Source: Alphaproteobacteria bacterium
Lineage (GTDB): Bacteria; Pseudomonadota; Alphaproteobacteria; Rhodobacterales; Rhodobacteraceae
DNA: 38,786 nucleotides
Direction: 5' to 3'
NCBI GenBank assembly: GCA_030425185.1
Contig: JAUIAU010000031.1
Coordinates: 1 to 38,786 of the forward strand
The notes under the pieces were generated by a model that was given only the letters and a program-made list of their open reading frames with translations, was not told the origin of the DNA and did not search any database. Made by a program: the position numbers and the translations under genes. Positions 26,045 through 34,650 of this stretch are shown here, piece after piece. Numbering within the stretch: the stretch's first letter is position 1; the number at the start of each line of letters is the position of its first letter.

Positions 26045-26098
26045 TTGAACCTCGCCCGGCGCCCCTGTATCCGCCACGAGGCAACCTAAGGCACCGGC

Positions 26099-26806
26099 AT
26101 GTCTTCCTCCACACCCCAAGCGAGCTTCTGGCGCGGCTTCCGCAACGGCCTGCCGTTCCTGATCGTCGTGGCCCCCTTCGGACTGCTCTTCGGCGTGGTC
26201 GGCACCGAGGCCGGTCTGGACCTTGCCAAGGTGATGGCCTTCTCCATCCTCGTGATCGCGGGCGCCTCGCAGTTCACCGCGCTGCAACTGATGCAGGACC
26301 AGACACCGACCCTGATCGTGCTGATCTCGGCGCTGGCCGTGAACCTGCGGATGGCGATGTATTCGGCCTCTCTCGCGCCGCACCTGGGATCCCAGCCGAT
26401 CTGGCGCCGGGCGCTGCTGGCCTATGTGCTCGTCGATCAGACCTATGCGGCGTCCAGCCTCGAGTACGAGCGGCGGCCAACGCTGAGCCCGGCAGAGAAG
26501 ATCGCCTACGCCTTCGGGGTCGCGGCCTCGATCGCGCCGGGCTGGTACGGCGCGACGCTGGCCGGAGCGCTGCTGGGCACCACGATCCCGGATGCCTATG
26601 CCCTCGACTTCGCGGTGCCGATCACCTTCCTCGCCATCATCGCGCCCGCCCTGCGCACGCTGGCGCATGTCGCGGCGGCCGCCGTGTCGGTCCTCGCGGC
26701 CCTGCTTCTGCAGTTCCTGCCCTACAACCTCTGGCTGCCGGGCGCCGCGGTGCTGGCGATGATGACAGGCGCACAGGTCGAGCTCTGGCTGGAGCGGCGG
26801 AAATGA
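26099..26806 (+). CDS. azlC: AzlC-family branched-chain amino acid exporter, large subunit
   Basis: A 235-aa permease with several hydrophobic helices and the AzlC signature near the N-terminus (FRNGLPFLIVVAPFGLLFGV). In Bacillus, AzlCD exports branched-chain amino acids and analogues such as 4-azaleucine; in E. coli the related YgaZH exports valine. The true substrate here is unknown. Its end overlaps azlD by four bases. Confidence 0.9.
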   Translation: MSSSTPQASFWRGFRNGLPFLIVVAPFGLLFGVVGTEAGLDLAKVMAFSILVIAGASQFTALQLMQDQTPTLIVLISALAVNLRMAMYSASLAPHLGSQPIWRRALLAYVLVDQTYAASSLEYERRPTLSPAEKIAYAFGVAASIAPGWYGATLAGALLGTTIPDAYALDFAVPITFLAIIAPALRTLAHVAAAAVSVLAALLLQFLPYNLWLPGAAVLAMMTGAQVELWLERRK

Positions 26807-27135
26807 CCGGCTATTCCGATCTGACCACCTGGGCGCTGATCGTCGCGCTCGGCATCGGCACCTTCGGGCTGCGCTTCTCGTTCCTCGGCCTTGTCGGCGA
26901 CCGCGAGCTTCCCGCCTGGCTGCTGCGCCACCTGCGCTATACCGCCGTCGCGGTGCTGCCGGGTCTCGTGGCACCGCTGGTTCTCTGGCCGCAGGCCACC
27001 GGGGGCGACCCGGACCCGGCGCGGCTGTCCGCGGCGGCCGTGACGCTGGTGCTCGGGATCGCTCTCAAGAATGTGATCCTGTCGATTCTGGCTGGTGGCG
27101 CAACGCTCTATCTGGTGCAGTACATCGCCGGATAA
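26803..27135 (+). CDS. azlD: AzlD-family transporter small subunit
   Basis: A 110-aa membrane protein with about four hydrophobic helices (WALIVALGIGTFGLRFSF, LRYTAVAVLPGLVAPL, LSAAAVTLVLGI and VILSILAGGATLYLV). Size, the FGLRFSFLGL segment and the four-base overlap with azlC identify it as the small partner of the AzlCD exporter. Confidence 0.9.
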   Translation: MTGYSDLTTWALIVALGIGTFGLRFSFLGLVGDRELPAWLLRHLRYTAVAVLPGLVAPLVLWPQATGGDPDPARLSAAAVTLVLGIALKNVILSILAGGATLYLVQYIAG

Positions 27136-27136
27136 A

Positions 27137-27158
27137 AATTCCGGCAACGGAATTGCCG
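27137..27158. repeat. Overlapping inverted repeats between azlD and the RND operon
   Basis: AATTCCG and CGGAATT form a 7-bp stem with a GCAA tetraloop (27137-27154). An overlapping alternative pairs CGGCAA with TTGCCG around CGGAA (27142-27158). It lies two bases after the azlD stop and 48 bases before the RND adaptor start. No T-run follows, so an operator or mRNA 3'-end structure is more likely than a standard terminator. Confidence 0.45.
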
Positions 27159-27205
27159 TCGGCTGCGTATCACCCTTGTTGCCTGCCGCATCGAGAGGGA
27201 CGTCT

Positions 27206-28663
27206 ATGCGATTTCTGAGCCGCAGCCTGCTGGGGCTGTTCCTGATGGCCGTGACCCTCGGTCTTCTGACCTTCGCCGCTGCGTCGGTCTGGACGGCCGT
27301 GCAGGCCAAGCTGAACGAAGTGCCCTTCGCCCGCCCGGCGCAGGAGCGCGTTCTGGCCGTGAACGTCCTGACCGTGACGCCCGGCACCGCGACGCCCAGC
27401 TTCGAGACCTTCGGCGAAGTCGTCAGCCGCCGCACCCTCGACCTGCGCGCGCCCTCGGGCGGTCCGGTGCTGCGGCTTGCCGAGAACTTCGTCGAGGGTG
27501 CCGCCATCCCGGCGGGGACGCTGCTGCTCGAAATCGATCCCGCCGATGCGCAGGCGGCGCTCGACGTGGCCCGCACCGACCTCGAGGAGGCGCGCGCCAG
27601 CCTGCGCGACGCCGAACGCACCCTGACCCTCGCCCAGGACGATCTTGCCGGAACGCAATCGCAGGTCGAACTGCGCCAGCGCGCCCTGACCCGGCAACAG
27701 GACCTCGCCGAGCGCGGTGTCGGCAGCGCCGCCGCAGTCGAGACCGCGGAACTGGCCGTGGCCGCCGCCGAGCAGTCGGTCCTCTCCAAACGGCAGGCGC
27801 TCGCCACCGCGGAAAGCCGGATCGACACCGCCCGCACGACGCTCGCCCGGCGCGAGATCGCCCTGGCCGAGGCCGAGCGCCGTCTGGCCGATACCCGCCT
27901 GACCGCAGACTTCGACGGCGTGCTGTCGGATGTCGCGGTGCTGGCAGGCGGGCTCGTCTCCGCGAACGAGCGGGTCGCCCGGCTGATCGACCCGACCGAG
28001 CTTGAGGTGGCCTTCCGCCTGTCCACCGCGCAATATGCCCGGCTTCTCGACGACTCGGGCCGGCTGCGGCAGGTCCCGGTCCGGATCACGCTCGACGCGG
28101 ATGGCATCGACATCTCTACCGAGGCGACCATCACGCGCGAAAGCGCCTCGGTCGGCGAAGGCCAGACCGGGCGGCAGCTCTTCGCGCCGCTCGACAGCGC
28201 GGCAGGCTTCCGGCCTGGCGACTTCGTCACCGTCACCGTGGTCGAGCCGCCGCTGGAGCGCGTCGCCGTGCTGCCCGCAACCGCCGTTGACGCGGCCGGC
28301 AACCTGCTCGTGCTAGGCGAAGGCGACCGACTGGAAGCCGGCCAGGTCGAGATCCTGCGCCGCCAGGGCGACGACGTGATCGTGCGGGCCCGTGCCCTCG
28401 CCGGGCGCGAGGTGGTGGCCGAACGCTCGCCGCTGCTCGGCATCGGCATCCGCGTCGCCCCGATCCGCGACGGCGCGGCCGAAGCGCCGCCCGAACCCGA
28501 GATGCTGACGCTCGACGCCGAGCGCCGCGCCCGCCTGATCGCCTTCGTCGAGGCGAACACCCGGATGCCCGCGGAGGTCCGCCAGCGGATGCTGAGCCAG
28601 TTGCAGGAAGAGCAGGTGCCCGCCGAGATGGTGACGCGCCTCGAAAGCCGGATGGGGAGCTGA
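27206..28663 (+). CDS. RND efflux periplasmic adaptor (membrane fusion protein)
   Basis: A 485-aa HlyD/AcrA-type adaptor that bridges the RND pump to an outer-membrane channel. An N-terminal membrane anchor covers about residues 9-30. The lipoyl halves surround a long coiled-coil hairpin (ARTDLEEARASLRDAERTL and the returning LARREIALAEAERRLADT), with a beta-barrel after it (TADFDGVLSDVAVLAGG). A C-terminal helical tail of about 50 residues (LDAERRARLIAFVEANTRM to RLESRMGS) extends past the usual adaptor core. The start at 27206 follows GAGAGGGA. The permease gene begins 3 bases after the stop. Confidence 0.9.
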   Translation: MRFLSRSLLGLFLMAVTLGLLTFAAASVWTAVQAKLNEVPFARPAQERVLAVNVLTVTPGTATPSFETFGEVVSRRTLDLRAPSGGPVLRLAENFVEGAAIPAGTLLLEIDPADAQAALDVARTDLEEARASLRDAERTLTLAQDDLAGTQSQVELRQRALTRQQDLAERGVGSAAAVETAELAVAAAEQSVLSKRQALATAESRIDTARTTLARREIALAEAERRLADTRLTADFDGVLSDVAVLAGGLVSANERVARLIDPTELEVAFRLSTAQYARLLDDSGRLRQVPVRITLDADGIDISTEATITRESASVGEGQTGRQLFAPLDSAAGFRPGDFVTVTVVEPPLERVAVLPATAVDAAGNLLVLGEGDRLEAGQVEILRRQGDDVIVRARALAGREVVAERSPLLGIGIRVAPIRDGAAEAPPEPEMLTLDAERRARLIAFVEANTRMPAEVRQRMLSQLQEEQVPAEMVTRLESRMGS

Positions 28664-28666
28664 TCC

Positions 28667-31600
28667 ATGCTGGGGAATGTCGGCGGCATCCTGTCCTACT
28701 TCACCCGCCACGGCACGGCCGCGAACCTGCTGCTGGTCCTGATGATTGCGGCCGGGGTCGCCGCGATCCCCAACATGCGGGCGCAGTTCTTCCCGGACGT
28801 GATCATCGATGACGTCTCGGTCAGCGTCGCCTGGGACGGGGCCAGCGCCGAGGACGTGGACGCCGCCATCGTGCAGGTGCTCGAACCGGCCCTGCTGGCC
28901 GTCGAAGGGGTCGAAAGCTCCGAGTCGGTGTCGCGCGAGGGTCGCGCCTCGATCGACCTCAGCTTCGAGCCGGGCTGGGACATGGCCCGCGCCACGAATG
29001 ACGTGCAGTCCGCCGTCGATGCCGTCACCACCCTGCCCGCCGAGGCCGATCTGCCGGAAGTGCGGCGTGGCGCGTGGCGCGACCGGGTCACCGACGTCGT
29101 CATCACCGGCCCCGTGGGCGTCGACCAGCTGGCGCGCCTGACCGACGAGTTCGTCGCGCGCCTGTTCCAGGCCGGAATCACCCGCACGACGATCCGCGGC
29201 ATCGCCGACCCGCAGACCGTGGTCGTCGTCGAGTCCGCCGATCTTGTCCGGTATGACATCGCCCTGCGCGACATCTCCAGCGCCATCGCCGCCGAGGTGG
29301 ACACCAACCCGGCCGGGGACGTGGCCGGCGGCGCGCAGCGCGTCCGCACCGGCGAGGCGCGCCGCAACCCCGAGGCGCTCGCCGCCATCGTTCTGCGCTC
29401 GAACCCGGACGGCTCGACCCTGACGCTCGGCGACGTGGCGCAGATCCGGACCGAAGGGATCGACCGCGAACGCGCCTATTTCGTTGGCCCCAACCCGGCG
29501 ATCTCGGTCCGCGTCGACCGGTCGGACAAGGGCGACGCGATCGGGATGCAGGCCACCGTCGAGGAGGTCGCCGCCGAAATGCAGGCCGGCCTGCCGCAGG
29601 GCGTGACCATCGACCTGATCAACACCCGGGCCGAGCTGATCACCGGGCGCCTCAACATCCTGCTCGACAACGCGGTCGTGGGCCTCGCGCTCGTCGTGGC
29701 GCTGCTGTTCCTGTTCCTGAACGCACGCACCGCCTTCTGGGTCGCGGCCGGGATCCCGGTGTCGCTGCTGGCGGCTATCGCGCTGATGTGGGCCGCCGGA
29801 CTGACCATCAACATGATCTCGCTCTTCGCGCTGATCCTGACCCTCGGCATCGTGGTCGATGACGCCATCGTGGTGGGCGAACACGCCGATTTCCGGGCGC
29901 GGCAACTGGGCGAAGGTCCCGTCGCCGCGGCCGAGAACGCCGCCCGCCGCATGGCCGGGCCGGTGTTCAGCGCGACGCTCACGACGATCATCGCCTTCTG
30001 GGGACTCGCGCTGATCGAAGGACGGTTCGGCGACCTGATCTCGGACATTCCGTTCACCGTGATCGTCGTGCTGATCGCGTCGCTGATCGAATGCTTCCTG
30101 ATCCTGCCCAACCACATGTCCCATGCGCTGGCCCATTCCGGCCGTGACCACTGGTACGACTGGCCGTCGCGGCAGGTGAACCGGGGTCTCGACTGGTTCC
30201 GCAAGACCCTGTTCCGCCCGCTGATGGCCCTGGTGATCCGGGCGCGGTACCCGGTGCTCGCGGGCGCGGTGGTTCTGCTGGCGGGGCAGATCACGCTCTT
30301 CATCAACGGCGACGTGACCTGGCGCTTCTTCAACTCGCCGGAGCAGGGTTCGGTCACCGGCAACTTCGCCATGCTGCCGGGCGCGACCCGCGAGGACACC
30401 CTCGAGGTGCTGCGCATGGTGCAGCAGACCACCGAGGACCTCGGCAAGGAATACGAGGAGCGCTACGGCACCAACCCGCTGACCTACGTGCTGGCCGAGA
30501 TTGGCGGGTCGGGCGGCCGCGGCCTCGCCGGGGCGGACACCAAGGAGCCGGACCAGCTCGGCTCGATCTCTATCGAGCTGATCGACGCGGATTTCCGTCC
30601 GTACTCCAGCTTCGCCTTCGTCGCCGACCTGCAGGAGCGCGTGGGCAGCCATCCGATGCTGGAAACCATCAGCTTCCGCGGCTGGCGCGGCGGGCCGGGG
30701 GGTGACTCGCTCGACGTGCAGATCACCGGCGCCGACTCGGCCACCCTGAAGGCGGCCGCCGAGGCGCTGAAGGCCCGCGTCACGCAGTACCCGGAGGTGT
30801 CCGCCGTCGAGGACAACCTGTCCTACGACAAGGAGGAACTGGTCCTCGGCCTGACCCCGACCGGGGCCGCGCTCGGCTTCTCCATCGACGACATCGGCCG
30901 GGTCCTGCGCGACCGCCTGAACGGGATCGAGGCCGCCAGCTACCCGCAGGGCGTCCGGTCCGCCTCGATCCGCGTCGAGCTTCCCGCAGACGAACTGACC
31001 GCCGACTTCCTCGAACGTACCCTGATGCGCAGCCCGTCCGGGGCCTATGTCGCGCTGGCGGACATCGTCAGCGTGTCCAGCCGCAACGGCTTCTCGACCA
31101 TCCGGCGCGAGAACGGTCTGCATGTCGTTTCGGTCACCGGCGACATCTCGGAGGACGACCCGGCCCGCGCGCAGGAGATCACCGAGCAACTGCGCGACGC
31201 GATCCTGCCCGAGCTAGAAACCCGCTTCGGCGTCACGACGCAGCTCTCGGGCCTCGCGGAGCAAGAGCAGAACTTCCTGACCGACGCCCTGACCGGGTTC
31301 GGGGCCTGCCTGATCGGCATCTACCTCGTGCTGGCGTGGATCTTCTCGTCCTGGACCCGGCCGGTGGTCGTGATGGCGATCATTCCCTTCGGTCTCGTCG
31401 GCACGATCTGGGGTCACTACATCTGGGATCTGCCGCTGAGCATGTTCTCGGTCGTGGGCCTGATCGGGATGACCGGCATCATCATCAACGACTCGATCGT
31501 GCTGGTCTCGACAGTGGACGAGTACGCCAAGGAGCGGGGGCTGGTTCCCGCCATCCTCGACGCGACCTCGGACCGTCTGCGCCCCGTGTTCCTGACCACG

Positions 31601-32062
31601 GCGACAACGGTACTCGGCCTCGCGCCGCTGATGTACGAGGCGTCGACCCAGGCGCAGTTCCTCAAGCCCACTGTCATCACGCTGGTCTACGGCCTCGGGT
31701 TCGGGATGGTGCTGGTGCTGCTGGTGGTTCCGGCGATCCTCGCCATGCAACTGGATGTCGCCCGCCAGGTTGCGGCGGCGCGGCGTGCACTGCGTCTTCC
31801 GGGCCGCGCGCGTCCGGTGGCCCTTGCGGTGGGTGCGCTTGCCGCGGGCTATGCAGCCCTCTTCGCGGCGACGCTGGGCTCTGCGGCCCTGACCGGCGCC
31901 CTGCCCGGCCCGCTGACGGCGGCCCTGCCCGCGCTTGCGGCCGCACCGGCGCTGGCCACGGGGCTCGGGCTGTTCCTGCTCGGCAGCCTCGCGCTGACGG
32001 CGCTGGTCTGGATCGTGTCGGTGGCGGTTGTCTTCGAACGGCGCCGCCGCGCGGCCGCCTGA
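28667..32062 (+). CDS. RND efflux permease with C-terminal extension
   Basis: An 1131-aa proton-driven efflux pump of the AcrB/HAE1 type. TM4 keeps the proton-relay pair Asp398-Asp399 in GIVVDDAIVV. In TM10 the segment GIIINDSIVL has Asn941-Asp942 where AcrB has Lys940-Asn941. Periplasmic porter loops and twelve core helices are present, ending near residue 1031. A further roughly 100 residues hold two more hydrophobic stretches (VALAVGALAAGYAALFAATL and the last ATGLGLFLLGSLALTALVWI), unlike AcrB, which ends after TM12. No outer-membrane factor or regulator gene is adjacent. Substrates are unknown. Confidence 0.92.
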   Translation: MLGNVGGILSYFTRHGTAANLLLVLMIAAGVAAIPNMRAQFFPDVIIDDVSVSVAWDGASAEDVDAAIVQVLEPALLAVEGVESSESVSREGRASIDLSFEPGWDMARATNDVQSAVDAVTTLPAEADLPEVRRGAWRDRVTDVVITGPVGVDQLARLTDEFVARLFQAGITRTTIRGIADPQTVVVVESADLVRYDIALRDISSAIAAEVDTNPAGDVAGGAQRVRTGEARRNPEALAAIVLRSNPDGSTLTLGDVAQIRTEGIDRERAYFVGPNPAISVRVDRSDKGDAIGMQATVEEVAAEMQAGLPQGVTIDLINTRAELITGRLNILLDNAVVGLALVVALLFLFLNARTAFWVAAGIPVSLLAAIALMWAAGLTINMISLFALILTLGIVVDDAIVVGEHADFRARQLGEGPVAAAENAARRMAGPVFSATLTTIIAFWGLALIEGRFGDLISDIPFTVIVVLIASLIECFLILPNHMSHALAHSGRDHWYDWPSRQVNRGLDWFRKTLFRPLMALVIRARYPVLAGAVVLLAGQITLFINGDVTWRFFNSPEQGSVTGNFAMLPGATREDTLEVLRMVQQTTEDLGKEYEERYGTNPLTYVLAEIGGSGGRGLAGADTKEPDQLGSISIELIDADFRPYSSFAFVADLQERVGSHPMLETISFRGWRGGPGGDSLDVQITGADSATLKAAAEALKARVTQYPEVSAVEDNLSYDKEELVLGLTPTGAALGFSIDDIGRVLRDRLNGIEAASYPQGVRSASIRVELPADELTADFLERTLMRSPSGAYVALADIVSVSSRNGFSTIRRENGLHVVSVTGDISEDDPARAQEITEQLRDAILPELETRFGVTTQLSGLAEQEQNFLTDALTGFGACLIGIYLVLAWIFSSWTRPVVVMAIIPFGLVGTIWGHYIWDLPLSMFSVVGLIGMTGIIINDSIVLVSTVDEYAKERGLVPAILDATSDRLRPVFLTTATTVLGLAPLMYEASTQAQFLKPTVITLVYGLGFGMVLVLLVVPAILAMQLDVARQVAAARRALRLPGRARPVALAVGALAAGYAALFAATLGSAALTGALPGPLTAALPALAAAPALATGLGLFLLGSLALTALVWIVSVAVVFERRRRAAA

Positions 32063-32066
32063 CGGG

Positions 32067-32870
32067 TCAGCCCGCGTCGCAGCCGACGGTCTCGACCGCG
32101 CCGCGCGGGCCGATGACCGTGACCTTGAGCCTTGAGCGGTCGATCACCAGCGGCGCGCCCCGCGGCGGCACAAGGTCCGCCGTGGCGACCAGGGCCGCGC
32201 CGCGCACCACCGTCTCGGTCTCGCTGACCCAGATCGAGGGATCGCCGCTTTCGATGACCGCGACGGCCTCCGGGCCCATCCCGTCGGGGGCCCGCATTCC
32301 CATCTCGACCCGCACGCCGTCGGCGATCGGGGCCATGGCGCAGCGCAGCCGGGTGTCGATCACCCGCGGTTCATCGGCGAGCGCGGCGCGGATGGCCGGA
32401 TCGGGCGTGCCGCCGGCCGGCAACGTGGCCCGCACCGTGGTCGTCATCGGCATGCAGATGTCATGGCAGACGCCAAGGCTTACGTCGGCTGTCACCTGCA
32501 TCGGCGCGGCCGGATCGGAGGGCTGCAGCAGCAGGGGAAGGATCACCTCGCCGGTGTAGCCGATCGTCTGCACCCCGTAACTGTGGAACACCTCCGGGGC
32601 CGGGAAGCGCGTCTCGGCGGCCACGAGGTTCCGCGAGCCGCTCCAGTCCAGGTCCGGGGGGATGCCCGCCTCGCCGGGGGCGCGCCAGTAGGTCTTCCAG
32701 CCGGGCTCCAGCCGGATGCGCAGCCCCGCGACATGCACGCCCTCGGCGGTCCGCCAGCCGGGCAGCAGGGTCACCTCCGCCATCGCGGAGGGGTCGGCGG
32801 CCGACCCCGCGACCGGGCTGAAGGACAGGGCAAGGACGAAGGCGAGCGTGCGGGAGAGGGACCATGTCAT
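32067..32870 (-). CDS. DsbD-alpha-like periplasmic protein
   Basis: A 267-aa secreted protein with a signal peptide (TLAFVLALSFSPVAGSAADP, about 8-27). The body resembles the N-terminal immunoglobulin-like domain of DsbD/ScsB thiol-disulfide proteins: GWKTYWRAPGEAGIPPDLDW, HSYGVQTIGYTGEVILPL, and a Cys pair Cys135-x3-Cys139 in SLGVCHDICMP. The membrane electron-transfer domain and thioredoxin domain of DsbD are missing. It may accept electrons from a separate DsbD/CcdA-type protein. The ATG at 32870 begins at the signal peptide. Confidence 0.82.
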   Translation of the reverse strand: MTWSLSRTLAFVLALSFSPVAGSAADPSAMAEVTLLPGWRTAEGVHVAGLRIRLEPGWKTYWRAPGEAGIPPDLDWSGSRNLVAAETRFPAPEVFHSYGVQTIGYTGEVILPLLLQPSDPAAPMQVTADVSLGVCHDICMPMTTTVRATLPAGGTPDPAIRAALADEPRVIDTRLRCAMAPIADGVRVEMGMRAPDGMGPEAVAVIESGDPSIWVSETETVVRGAALVATADLVPPRGAPLVIDRSRLKVTVIGPRGAVETVGCDAG

Positions 32871-32994
32871 GCCGCGCAGCCTTACGCCGCGGACCGGCAG
32901 GGGGAAATCACAAACCGGAGAGAGATCCCGCTTGCGGCCTCCCCGACACGGGCCGGGCCTTGATATGCGGCGGGGCACGCCCCAAGCTGAGGGG

Positions 32995-33570
32995 ATGCAA
33001 ACGCAGCAAAACCTCGACAGCCTCAGCGGCAAGCTTCTCATCGCGATGCCCGGCATGGGCGACCCCCGCTTCGACCGGAGTGTGGTGTATGTCTGCGCGC
33101 ATTCCGATGACGGCGCGATGGGGCTGATCGTGAACAAGCCCGCGACCGACCTCGACGCAGGCGACCTGTTGCGCCAGATCGGCGTCGAGCCGAGCAGCGA
33201 CATGCGCCCGATCACCATCCACTTCGGCGGGCCGGTCGAGCACGGGCGCGGCTTCGTGCTGCACAGCGCGGACTACGCGGCCCCGACCTCGACGCTGAAG
33301 GTGGACGACCGCATCGGCATGACCGCGACGATGGACATCCTCGAGGACATCGCGAATGGTGGCGGTCCGAAGGACGCGTTGCTTCTGCTCGGCTATTCCG
33401 GGTGGGGTCCCGGCCAGCTCGAAAGCGAGTTGCAGGAAAACGGCTGGCTGACCGCCGATGCCTCGCACGACCTCGTGTTCGGAACCGACGCGGGCGGCAA
33501 GTGGAACGCGGCGCTGGCGTCGCTGGGAATCGACCCGCTGCTGCTGTCGGCCAGCGGCGGACGCGCCTAG
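32995..33570 (+). CDS. YqgE/AlgH family protein
   Basis: A 191-aa soluble protein of the YqgE/AlgH (UPF0301) family, shown by LSGKLLIAMPGMGDPRFDRSVVYVCAH, GAMGLIVNKP, FGGPVEHGRGFVLH and LLLGYSGWGPGQLESEL. The biochemical role is not established; AlgH was named for a proposed alginate regulator. The ATG at 32995 fits the family N-terminus, though GAGGGG is unusually close; an ATG at 32965 is an alternative. Its TAG stop shares CTAG with the stop of the convergent Sua5 gene. Confidence 0.92.
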   Translation: MQTQQNLDSLSGKLLIAMPGMGDPRFDRSVVYVCAHSDDGAMGLIVNKPATDLDAGDLLRQIGVEPSSDMRPITIHFGGPVEHGRGFVLHSADYAAPTSTLKVDDRIGMTATMDILEDIANGGGPKDALLLLGYSGWGPGQLESELQENGWLTADASHDLVFGTDAGGKWNAALASLGIDPLLLSASGGRA

Positions 33571-34523
33571 CGCGGCGCGGCGGCCCGGCGCAGCCGGTCG
33601 TTGATCGCACGCCCCAATCCCGTATCCGGCACCGGTGCCACGGCAATGACCTGTTCGGGAGCGGCCCGCGCGTCGAGCGTCCGCAGCGCCGCGAAGAGCC
33701 GCGCTGCCGCCTCCACCGGATCGCTCGTCTCGGACAGGTTGATCTCGGCCCCGTCACAGCCGGGACCGAACCCCAGCCACAAGGCCCCCTCGGGCCGCAT
33801 CGCAGCCTCCAGCACGACCTGCGCGCGCGGCGCATAGTGCGACGCCAGTTGCCCCGGTGCGGTCGGTCGCGCCTCGTCGGGACCGAGGACGACCGGCGCG
33901 CCCAGCACCGACTCGATCGCCTCCACCGGCACGCCGCCGGGGCGCAGCAACCGGACCGGCCCGTCGCTCACCAGGGACAGGATCGTCGATTCAACCCCGA
34001 CCGCGCAGGGCCCCCCGTCGAGCACCGCATCGATCCGGCCGCCGAGACCCTCGCGCACGTGCGCGGCGGTGGTGGGACTGACCTTGCCGGACGGGTTGGC
34101 AGAGGGGGCGGCGACCGCCGCGCCGACCTGCTTCAGCAGGGCCCGCGCAAGGTCATGCGCCGGCACGCGGATCGCCACCGTCGGCAGCCCGGCGCTCAGC
34201 AGGTCCGCCACCGGCGCACCGAGCAGCCGGTCCAGCACCAGCGTCAACGGACCGGGCCAGAAGGCGGCGGCCAGCGCCTCGGCCCGGGTGTCGAAGCGAC
34301 CGAGCGACCGCGCCGCCGCGACCGATGCGACATGCGCAATCAGGGGGTTGAACTGCGGACGTCCCTTCGCGGCATAGATCGCCGCCACGGCCGCCGGATC
34401 GCTTGCCAACCCGCCGAGGCCATAGACCGTCTCGGTCGGAAACGCGACCAGCCGCCCGGCACGCAGCAAGGCCGCTGCCCGGGCGATCCCCGCCGCATCT
34501 CCTGCCAGAACCTCGGTCTCCAC
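33567..34523 (-). CDS. L-threonylcarbamoyladenylate synthase, Sua5 type
   Basis: It makes threonylcarbamoyl-AMP from threonine, bicarbonate and ATP, the first step of the t6A37 modification of ANN-decoding tRNAs. The 318-aa length marks the two-domain Sua5/YwlC form rather than short TsaC. The YrdC domain has AFPTETVYGLGGLA and KGRPQFNPLIAHV; the linker GQLASHYAPRA leads into the C-terminal Sua5 domain (about 230-318). It overlaps the YqgE gene tail to tail by four bases and is divergent from the acyl-CoA dehydrogenase. Confidence 0.93.
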   Translation of the reverse strand: METEVLAGDAAGIARAAALLRAGRLVAFPTETVYGLGGLASDPAAVAAIYAAKGRPQFNPLIAHVASVAAARSLGRFDTRAEALAAAFWPGPLTLVLDRLLGAPVADLLSAGLPTVAIRVPAHDLARALLKQVGAAVAAPSANPSGKVSPTTAAHVREGLGGRIDAVLDGGPCAVGVESTILSLVSDGPVRLLRPGGVPVEAIESVLGAPVVLGPDEARPTAPGQLASHYAPRAQVVLEAAMRPEGALWLGFGPGCDGAEINLSETSDPVEAAARLFAALRTLDARAAPEQVIAVAPVPDTGLGRAINDRLRRAAAPR

Positions 34524-34650
34524 GTCGTGCCCTCGTGACGCTGCGTCAGGATTGCCGCTCCTCGCGGCCCCGTGCCACGCCTAGCGCAGCCCGCCCGGTC
34601 CTACGCGCCGGGCGCGCCCCTGCCAAGAGCGACCGCATCCCGGAGGTCCC

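Noticed and set aside
28313-31189. A 958-codon open frame on the minus strand
   Set aside because: It is exactly antisense to the RND permease and is rich in His, Gly, Asp and Arg, as shadow frames are in GC-rich DNA. The plus-strand protein has full RND motifs.
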